Shown here piece after piece: positions 58,804 to 64,000 of a DNA stretch of 64,000 bases (the stretch's first letter is position 1; every line of letters starts with the position of its first letter). The DNA is from Pseudonocardia oceani (lineage in GTDB: Bacteria > Actinomycetota > Actinomycetes > Mycobacteriales > Pseudonocardiaceae). The notes under the pieces are model-generated. The model was given only the letters and a program-made list of their open reading frames with translations, did no database searches and was not told where the DNA came from. Location: positions 3,782,001-3,846,000 of the forward strand of contig NZ_JADQDF010000001.1 of assembly GCF_019263585.2 (NCBI RefSeq), in the 5' to 3' direction. Both the position numbers and the translations under genes were made by a program.

Positions 58804-59766
58804 ATGACCACCAGCCAGCTGCGCCCCCGCCGGTCCTGCCTGGCGGTGCCCGGCTCGAGCCAGAAGTTCATCGACAAGGCCCGCACGCTGAACTCCGACC
58901 AGGTCTTCCTGGACCTCGAGGACGCGTGCGCCCCGCTCGCCAAGCCCGGTGCCCGCACGACGATCGTCGAGGCGCTCAACGAGGGCGGCTGGGGCGAGAA
59001 GATCCGCGTCGTCCGGGTGAACGACTGGACGACCGAGTGGACCTACCGCGACGTCACCGAGGTCGTCGAGGGCGCCGGCGCCAACCTCGACGCGATCATG
59101 CTGCCCAAGGTGCAGACGCCCCAGCAGGTCGTCGCCCTGGACCTGCTCCTCACCCAGATCGAGAAGACGATGGGCTACGAGGTCGGGAAGATCGGCATCG
59201 AGGCGCAGATCGAGAACGCGCTGGGACTGATCAACGTCAACGAGATCGCCACGGCGAGCCCGCGCGTCGAGACCATCATCTTCGGCCCGGCCGACTTCAT
59301 GGCCTCGATCAACATGAAGAGCCTCGTGGTCGGCGAGCAGCCCCCCGGCTACGACGTGGGCGACGCCTACCACCACATCCTCATGAGCATCCTCATGGCG
59401 GCCCGCGCGCACGACAAGCAGGCCATCGACGGCCCGTTCCTGCAGATCCGCGACGTCGACGCGTTCTCCCGCGTGGCCGGGCGCTCCGCCGCGCTGGGCT
59501 TCGACGGCAAGTGGGTGCTGCACCCCGGCCAGATCGACGCCGCCAACGAGACCTTCAGCCCGCTGCAGGAGGACTACGACCACGCCGAGAACATCCTCGA
59601 CGCCTACGAGTACTTCACCTCCGAGGCCGGCGGCAAGAAGGGCTCGGCCATGATCGGCGACGAGATGATCGACGAGGCCAGCCGCAAGATGGCGCTCGTG
59701 ATCGCGGGCAAGGGCCGCGCCGCCGGCATGGAGCGCACCGACCGCTGGACCGCGCCCGAGTCCTGA
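58804..59766 (+). CDS. CitE-like CoA-ester lyase (HpcH/HpaI superfamily)
   Basis: A 320-residue TIM-barrel lyase: RRSCLAVPGSSQKFIDKARTLNSDQVFLDLEDACAPLAKPGAR, LPKVQTPQQVVALDLLLTQIEKTMG, IGIEAQIENALGLINVNEIATASPRVETIIFGPADFMASINM, and LGFDGKWVLHPGQIDAAN. It matches L-malyl-CoA/citramalyl-CoA lyase (the Glu and Asp of FLDLEDA and IEAQIENA bind Mg2+). Substrate choice among malyl-, beta-methylmalyl- and citramalyl-CoA is unclear. AGGAG 11 bases before ATG 58804. The acyl-CoA dehydrogenase gene 158 bases downstream may be in the same pathway. Confidence 0.9.
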   Translation: MTTSQLRPRRSCLAVPGSSQKFIDKARTLNSDQVFLDLEDACAPLAKPGARTTIVEALNEGGWGEKIRVVRVNDWTTEWTYRDVTEVVEGAGANLDAIMLPKVQTPQQVVALDLLLTQIEKTMGYEVGKIGIEAQIENALGLINVNEIATASPRVETIIFGPADFMASINMKSLVVGEQPPGYDVGDAYHHILMSILMAARAHDKQAIDGPFLQIRDVDAFSRVAGRSAALGFDGKWVLHPGQIDAANETFSPLQEDYDHAENILDAYEYFTSEAGGKKGSAMIGDEMIDEASRKMALVIAGKGRAAGMERTDRWTAPES

Positions 59767-59924
59767 CCGCCGGTTCCCGGTGGTCGAGGCCCTGACCACC
59801 GGGAGTGGTGGGAAGGTTCACAGGCGTCGGCGATCCCGGCGGCCGCACGGGATACTTACCAGCCAGTACCCAGCGCCGGGACCTTCCCCTCCCGGCGGCC
59901 GTGACGTCAGCCAGGAGGCACCCC

Positions 59925-61130
59925 ATGGCCCGGCTCGCCCAGACCGCCGGTCTCACCGAGATCCAGCAGGAGATCCTGTCCACGGTCAAGACGTTCGTGG
60001 ACAAGGAGATCATCCCGCACGCCACCGCCCTGGAGCACGCCGACGCGTACCCGCAGGACATCGTCGACGGGATGAAGGAGATGGGCCTGTTCGGGCTCAC
60101 CATCCCCGAGGAGTTCGGCGGGCTCGGCGAGTCGCTGCTGACCTACGCGCTGGTCGTCGAGCAGATCGCCCGCGGCTGGATGAGCGTCTCCGGCGTGATC
60201 AACACCCACTTCATCGTGGCGCACATGATCACCCACCACGGCACGCCGGAGCAGAAGGCGAAGTACCTCCCCGCGATGGCGCTGGGGGAGACCCGCGGCT
60301 CGTTCTCGATGTCGGAGCCCGACCTCGGCTCGGACGTCGCGGCGATCAAGACCAGGGCCGTGCAGGACGGCTCGGGCGATGACGGGGACTTCGTCATCGA
60401 CGGCGCGAAGATGTGGCTGACCAACGGCGGCACCTCCACGCTGACCGCGGTGCTGGTCAAGACCGACGAGGGGCAGCCCAAGCCCTACCAGAACCTCACC
60501 TGCTTCCTGGTGGAGAAGCCGGTCGGCTACGGCGAGGTCGCACCCGGTCTGATCATCCCGGGCAAGATCGACAAGATGGGCTACAAGGGCGTCGACACCA
60601 CCGAGATGGTGTTCAAGGGCCACCGCGTGCCCGCCGACCGGATCCTGGGCGGCAAGCGCGGCGGCGGCTTCGCGCAGATGATGGACGGCGTCGAGGTCGG
60701 CCGCGTCAACGTCGCGGCCCGCGCGTGCGGCATCTCGATCCGCGCGTTCGAGCTGGCCGTCTCCTACGCCCAGCAGCGCTCCACCTTCGGCAAGCCGATC
60801 GCCGAGCACCAGGCCATCGCGTTCAAGCTCGCGGAGATGGCCACCAAGGTCGAGGCCGCGCACCTGATGATGGTCAACGCCGCGCGCCTGAAGGACTCCG
60901 GCGAGCGGTTCGACGTCGAGTCGGGCATGGCCAAGCTGATCGCCAGCGAGTACTGCGCCGAGGTCACCCAGGAGTCGTTCCGCATCCACGGCGGCTACGG
61001 CTACTCCAAGGAGTACGAGATCGAGCGCCTCATGCGCGAGGCCCCGTTCCTGCTCATCGGCGAGGGCACGTCGGAGATCCAGAAGACGATCATAAGCCGC
61101 GGGCTGCTGAAGGAGTACAAGCTGCGCTGA
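59925..61130 (+). CDS. Acyl-CoA dehydrogenase
   Basis: A 401-residue flavoprotein: EILSTVKTFVDKEIIPHATALEHADAYPQDIVDGMKEMGLFGLTIPEEFGGLGES, SFSMSEPDLGSDVAAIKTRA (FAD/substrate binding), IDGAKMWLTNGG, RGGGFAQMMDGVEVGRVNVAARACG, YAQQRSTFGKPIAEHQAIAFKLAEMAT, HGGYGYSKEYEIERLMREAPFLLIGEGTSEIQKTII. The Glu of the EGTSEIQ region or the preceding MREA region should be the base, as in this family. AGGAGG precedes ATG 59925 by 6 bases. Likely cotranscribed with the CitE-like gene for C4-C5 acyl-CoA breakdown. Confidence 0.94.
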   Translation: MARLAQTAGLTEIQQEILSTVKTFVDKEIIPHATALEHADAYPQDIVDGMKEMGLFGLTIPEEFGGLGESLLTYALVVEQIARGWMSVSGVINTHFIVAHMITHHGTPEQKAKYLPAMALGETRGSFSMSEPDLGSDVAAIKTRAVQDGSGDDGDFVIDGAKMWLTNGGTSTLTAVLVKTDEGQPKPYQNLTCFLVEKPVGYGEVAPGLIIPGKIDKMGYKGVDTTEMVFKGHRVPADRILGGKRGGGFAQMMDGVEVGRVNVAARACGISIRAFELAVSYAQQRSTFGKPIAEHQAIAFKLAEMATKVEAAHLMMVNAARLKDSGERFDVESGMAKLIASEYCAEVTQESFRIHGGYGYSKEYEIERLMREAPFLLIGEGTSEIQKTIISRGLLKEYKLR

Positions 61131-61236
61131 GCCACCTCACGTCGTCGTTGCGCGGGAACGCGCGGGCGGCGAGGCGCATCCGCCGCCCGCTTCCCTTGCA
61201 GTGCCGGCACAGGTCGAAGGCGCTGGTGGAGAACAC
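61090..61236 (-). CDS. Possible small protein antisense to the acyl-CoA dehydrogenase end
   Basis: A 48-codon frame from GTG 61236 with G/C in most third positions reads VFSTSAFDLCRHCKGSGRRMRLAARAFPRNDDVRW, then LSAACTPSAARGL. The CRHCKGSG motif looks like a small zinc-binding knuckle. The last 40 bases overlap the acyl-CoA dehydrogenase gene on the other strand. No clear RBS. It may be chance. Confidence 0.25.
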   Translation of the reverse strand: MFSTSAFDLCRHCKGSGRRMRLAARAFPRNDDVRWLSAACTPSAARGL

Positions 61237-61399
61237 CGGTGGTCTTCGGCTTGTCGTGAGGGGCGCGCCGCCGTTCGCCGAGCCGTACGAAACCGGACAG
61301 TGCAGACGGGTGTGAGACCCGCCGCCCTCCGGCACTACGGTGCAGGTCGACGCGTTGGCATGATGTGGACATGTCCCCGTCCGCACTGAGGAGGCCCCC

Positions 61400-61924
61400 G
61401 TGAGCACACCGTTCGGCGGGCCCGCGCGCACCGCGCCCGGCCTGCCCAACCTGCCGACCCCGCCCACCGGCTGGCCGGTCGGCTCCTATGCCACCTACGA
61501 GGAGGCGCAGCGCGCCGTCGACCACCTGGCCGACTCCGACTTCCCGGTCCGCGACGTCACGATCGTCGGGGTCGACCTGATGCTCGTCGAGCGCGTGATC
61601 GGCCGGCTGACCTGGGGCCGCGTGCTCATGTCGGGCGCCGCGTCCGGTGCGTGGTTCGGTCTGTTCGTCGGCCTGCTGCTCAGCCTGTTCAGCGGCAACG
61701 AGGGCGGTGGGTTCGGCCCGATCCTGGTCGGCCTGGCCAGCGGCATCGTGTTCGGTCTCGTCTTCGCCGCGGTCGGCTACGGCGCCACGCGCGGCCGGCG
61801 CGACTTCACCTCGGCGAGCCAGATGGTCGCCGGGCGCTACGACGTGCTGTGCCAGCCGCGCAACGCGGAGAAGGCGCGCGAGCTGTTGGCCAAGCTCGCG
61901 ATGGGTCCCACGCAGACGACATGA
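61400..61924 (+). CDS. General stress protein YflT-like (Rv1234-like) membrane protein
   Basis: A 174-residue protein. The N-terminus, PTPPTGWPVGSYATYEEAQRAVDHLADSDFPVRDVTIVGVDLMLVERVIGRLTWGRVLMSG, has the YflT/heat-induced stress domain. Two glycine-rich hydrophobic segments follow (GAASGAWFGLFVGLLLSLFSG, GPILVGLASGIVFGLVFAAVGYGATRG), then YDVLCQPRNAEKARELLAKLA. Conserved next to the mrp/MgtE region in mycobacteria as Rv1234. GTG 61400 is preceded by GAGGAGG. The 269-bp gap before it holds the low-confidence antisense frame and no clear element. Confidence 0.88.
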   Translation: MSTPFGGPARTAPGLPNLPTPPTGWPVGSYATYEEAQRAVDHLADSDFPVRDVTIVGVDLMLVERVIGRLTWGRVLMSGAASGAWFGLFVGLLLSLFSGNEGGGFGPILVGLASGIVFGLVFAAVGYGATRGRRDFTSASQMVAGRYDVLCQPRNAEKARELLAKLAMGPTQTT

Positions 61925-61984
61925 GCGTGGGGGCGGGCATCCCCGACGGGTGCCCGCCCGCCGCGTGCGGGAGGATCCGGTCTC

Positions 61985-62773
61985 GTGAGTCCCCAGCAGC
62001 CCGGCCGCATCGACGCAGGCAACGTGTCGCGGTCGTTCGACGTGCACGCGCGCACCTACGACAAGCTCGTCGGCGCCAACCCCGGCTACCACGAGCACCT
62101 GCGCCTGTCCGCGAAGCGGATGGGGCTGCCCGGCGGCGGGGCCGGTCTGCGCCTGCTCGACCTCGGCTGCGGCACCGGCGCGTCCACCGCCGCGCTGCTC
62201 GAGGTCGCGCCGCAGGCCGAGATCACCGCCGTCGACGCCTCGGTGGAGATGCTGGCGCAGGCCCGGCGCAAGACCTGGCCGTCGACGGTGCGGTTCGTGC
62301 ACGGCAACGCCGAGGAGCTCGACCCGGCCAAGTTCGCCGGCCCCTACGACGGCATCCTCGCCGCGTACCTGCTGCGCAACCTCACCGACCGCAACGCCGC
62401 CCTGCGCCGCTACCGCGGGATGCTCAAGCCCGGCGCCCCGCTCGCGGTGCACGAGTACTCGGTGGCCGACTCGCCCCGCAGCCGCGCGGTGTGGACCGCG
62501 GTCTGCTGGAGCGTCATCATCCCGATGGGCCGTATCCGCACCGGCTCCGCCGACCTGTACCGCTACCTGTGGCGCAGCGTGCTCGACTTCGACGGCGTCG
62601 ACGCCTTCACCGGCCGCATGACGGCCGTGGGGTTCGAGGACGTGCGGGTCCAGACGATGCCCGGCTGGCAGCAGCACATCGTGCACACGTTCCTGGGTCG
62701 CAGCCCCGGCGTGCCGCTGGGCGCCGACCCCGACGCCCCCACCCCGCCCGAGGGCCTGGACCTGACGAAGTAG
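61985..62773 (+). CDS. Class I SAM-dependent methyltransferase (UbiE/COQ5-like)
   Basis: A 262-residue methyltransferase: [134 protein letters not shown] 61985 has GGGAGGAT 8 bases upstream. It is convergent with the DUF5914 Rieske gene. The pair is typical of carotenoid-type clusters (with phytoene desaturase, polyprenyl synthase) in actinobacteria; that context is inferred since the next genes are outside the window. Confidence 0.88.
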   Translation: MSPQQPGRIDAGNVSRSFDVHARTYDKLVGANPGYHEHLRLSAKRMGLPGGGAGLRLLDLGCGTGASTAALLEVAPQAEITAVDASVEMLAQARRKTWPSTVRFVHGNAEELDPAKFAGPYDGILAAYLLRNLTDRNAALRRYRGMLKPGAPLAVHEYSVADSPRSRAVWTAVCWSVIIPMGRIRTGSADLYRYLWRSVLDFDGVDAFTGRMTAVGFEDVRVQTMPGWQQHIVHTFLGRSPGVPLGADPDAPTPPEGLDLTK

Positions 62774-62809
62774 GACGGCCGCGCCCGCCCCGCCCCGCCC
62801 CGCCCTCTC

Positions 62810-62866
62810 GTGACAGTGGAGTGGCTTTACTGGCGCCCAGTGGCAGTAAAGCCACTCCACTGTCAC
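62810..62866. terminator. Perfect 23-bp-arm palindrome between convergent genes
   Basis: Arms 62810-62832 (GTGACAGTGGAGTGGC then TTTACTG) and 62844-62866 match at all 23 positions around an 11-base loop. It lies 37 bases after the methyltransferase stop and 67 before the Rieske stop. It follows a CCGCCCCGCC tract, as does the palindrome at 32923. It is consistent with a bidirectional terminator or a repeat element. Confidence 0.75.
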
Positions 62867-62932
62867 CCGGTGCGGGCTGCTGGGAGCTGTTGGGGGTGCC
62901 GAGGGTGGGTGCGCAGCCGAGTGGGGGCGCGG

Positions 62933-63913
62933 TCAGGTGGTGCGCAGGGCGTAGCGGCGCTCGGCGTAGTCGAGGTCGTCGCGCCACAGCCGCTTGGCCG
63001 CCACCGCGATCATCGGCCGCAGGGCCGCCGCGACCTTGCGGGAGTGCTCGAAGCCGGGGCGGTCGGAGTGCGCGACGACGGCCTCGATCACCGCGGTGCG
63101 GGGGAGGCCGTCGAGGCCGGGGCGCAGGGGCGGCGCATGGGTCTCCACGACGCTGCCCGTGCCCTCGCCGTCGACGATCTCCATCGTGATCGTGCGGGGA
63201 TCGGGGCAGGTGAACGCGGCCTTCACCGGCACGCCGAGGCGCCGGCCCAGGGTGAAGGTGACCTCGACGAGGAACCGGTCCTCGGCCTCGGTGCACTCCA
63301 TCGGCGGCGCCGACACCACGCGCAGGTTGGCGAACGAGTACGGGTGGAACCACGCCCCGTGCCACGGGTCGAGCCGGTTGGCCAGCACGTCCTCGGGCTC
63401 GCAGCGGCCCACCACGGTGGCGACGGCGGGCAGGCTGCGCCCCGGGTCGGGGCGCGGGCCCAGGATCGGCGCGTCGGTGACGACCTCGTCCGCGGCCTCC
63501 AGCCGCACCCAGGCGAGCACGCCGTCGTCGTGGGCGGGGAACGTGCGCCAGCCCGGCCGGCCCTCCGGTCCGAGCGCGAGCCCGTGCCAGCGGCAGACGA
63601 CCCGGCCCTCGTGCACGGGGGTGTCGCAGAGCGCGGCGCCCAGGTGCGGGCAGGCGCCCGGCCCGGCGTGCAGGGTGCCGGCGTCGTCGCGCCAGAGCAC
63701 GACCTCGCGCCCGCCGACGACCCGCCCGTACGTCGTCCCCCGGGTGACCTCGCGGCTCGCGGCGACGACGAACCAGCCACCGGAGGGCCGCGCCTGGGCC
63801 CGCGCGAGGGCGGCCCGGATGATCCCCGGCTTGGCGTCGGCCCAGGTGGGGACCTGCTCGGCCCAGGCCGGGCGGCTCAGCAGCCGCAGTGGGTTCATCT
63901 GCCGGTCGTTCAC
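62933..63913 (-). CDS. DUF5914 Rieske-type [2Fe-2S] oxygenase-like protein
   Basis: A 326-residue protein with an N-terminal Rieske domain: GACPHLGAALCDTPVHEGRVVCRWHGLALGPEGRPGW (C-x-H and C-x2-H), and a C-terminal part with EPEDVLANRLDPWHGAWFHPYSFANLRVVSAPP, where the D-P-W-H-x-x-W-F-H motif resembles the mononuclear iron site. Matches DUF5914, common in actinobacterial carotenoid clusters. ATG 63913 is annotated; bases 63914-64000 show its 5' flank and no other gene. Confidence 0.88.
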   Translation of the reverse strand: MNDRQMNPLRLLSRPAWAEQVPTWADAKPGIIRAALARAQARPSGGWFVVAASREVTRGTTYGRVVGGREVVLWRDDAGTLHAGPGACPHLGAALCDTPVHEGRVVCRWHGLALGPEGRPGWRTFPAHDDGVLAWVRLEAADEVVTDAPILGPRPDPGRSLPAVATVVGRCEPEDVLANRLDPWHGAWFHPYSFANLRVVSAPPMECTEAEDRFLVEVTFTLGRRLGVPVKAAFTCPDPRTITMEIVDGEGTGSVVETHAPPLRPGLDGLPRTAVIEAVVAHSDRPGFEHSRKVAAALRPMIAVAAKRLWRDDLDYAERRYALRTT

Positions 63914-64000
63914 CCTGCACAGGCTAGGACGGTCGTCCCGCGACGGCGCGCCGACCCGTCCCGCGTCACACGGCTGGTGACGCTGGGCGACCGCGCGCTA

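Noticed and set aside
1..64000. tRNA, rRNA, integrase, transposase or phage genes
   Set aside because: None was recognised by motif on either strand; a profile search (tRNAscan, Rfam, Pfam) would be decisive.

Overview
The window is very GC-rich DNA (coding third positions almost all G or C). Its gene content is that of a mycolic-acid-free actinobacterium of the Pseudonocardiaceae type. The evidence is a mycothiol gene (mshB), GT4 GlgA with GlgC and GpgS, the acyl branch of diaminopimelate synthesis, a SigE/RseA/HtrA/TatB cassette and DUF3117/DUF5914/DUF3830 proteins. The family-level assignment is inference from gene content and order. From about 14.9 to 62 kb the order typA, lpqW, mshB, ferredoxin, dapC, dapD, dapE, LOG, folP2, gpgS, DivIVA-like, tag, DUF3117, glgA/glgC, O-methyltransferase, sigE, rseA, htrA, tatB, mrp, DUF1003, MgtE-like, YflT-like follows, as I remember it, the Mycobacterium tuberculosis Rv1165-Rv1234 backbone. 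Accessory genes are inserted at several points.

Region by region. 0.1-2.6 kb: a secreted ice-binding-domain protein with a sortase signal, and a sortase next to it. 2.7-10.1 kb (minus strand): DAHP synthase behind a Tyr-Trp-Phe leader peptide, a VOC/ArsR pair with its operator inside the promoter, a GAF-SpoIIE phosphatase overlapping a PPK2 kinase, TspO, and an ABC exporter with a LolA-like secreted protein. 10.2-14.8 kb: a two-component system, a 586-bp gene-free stretch with palindromic repeats, a SRPBCC-NUDIX fusion, an AbiEi/DUF559-like protein and a 49-residue Cys-rich protein. 14.9-26.6 kb: typA, lpqW, a five-gene oligopeptide ABC importer and mshB. 26.6-38.8 kb: GNAT, ferredoxin-dapC-MFS operon, CHAD, dapD, XRE regulator, dapE, two LOG proteins, folP2, gpgS, tag. 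38.9-46.6 kb: DUF3117, divergent glgA/glgC, and sigE-rseA-htrA-tatB. 46.6-53.8 kb: an accessory catabolic island (amidase, hydroxyacid dehydrogenase, DUF3830, maleate-isomerase-like enzyme, GntR regulator, class III aminotransferase). It carries TTGTCNACAA operators at two promoters and is interrupted by a DUF559-type gene sitting between two palindromic repeats. 53.8-62 kb: lipoprotein, Mrp, MarR, DUF1003/MgtE-like pair, PhzF, CitE-like lyase, acyl-CoA dehydrogenase, stress protein. 62-64 kb: a methyltransferase and a DUF5914 Rieske protein, probably the edge of a carotenoid-type cluster.

Regulation can be read directly in many places. At least ten genes have a TANNNT hexamer 6-8 bases before an ATG or GTG, the signature of leaderless transcription, and this fixes several start codons. 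The most interesting signals are the aromatic leader peptide, the GntR regulon, the repeat-flanked endonuclease-like gene next to a gene remnant, and several intergenic palindromes with 23-29 base arms. No tRNA, rRNA, CRISPR array, transposase or prophage gene was seen.
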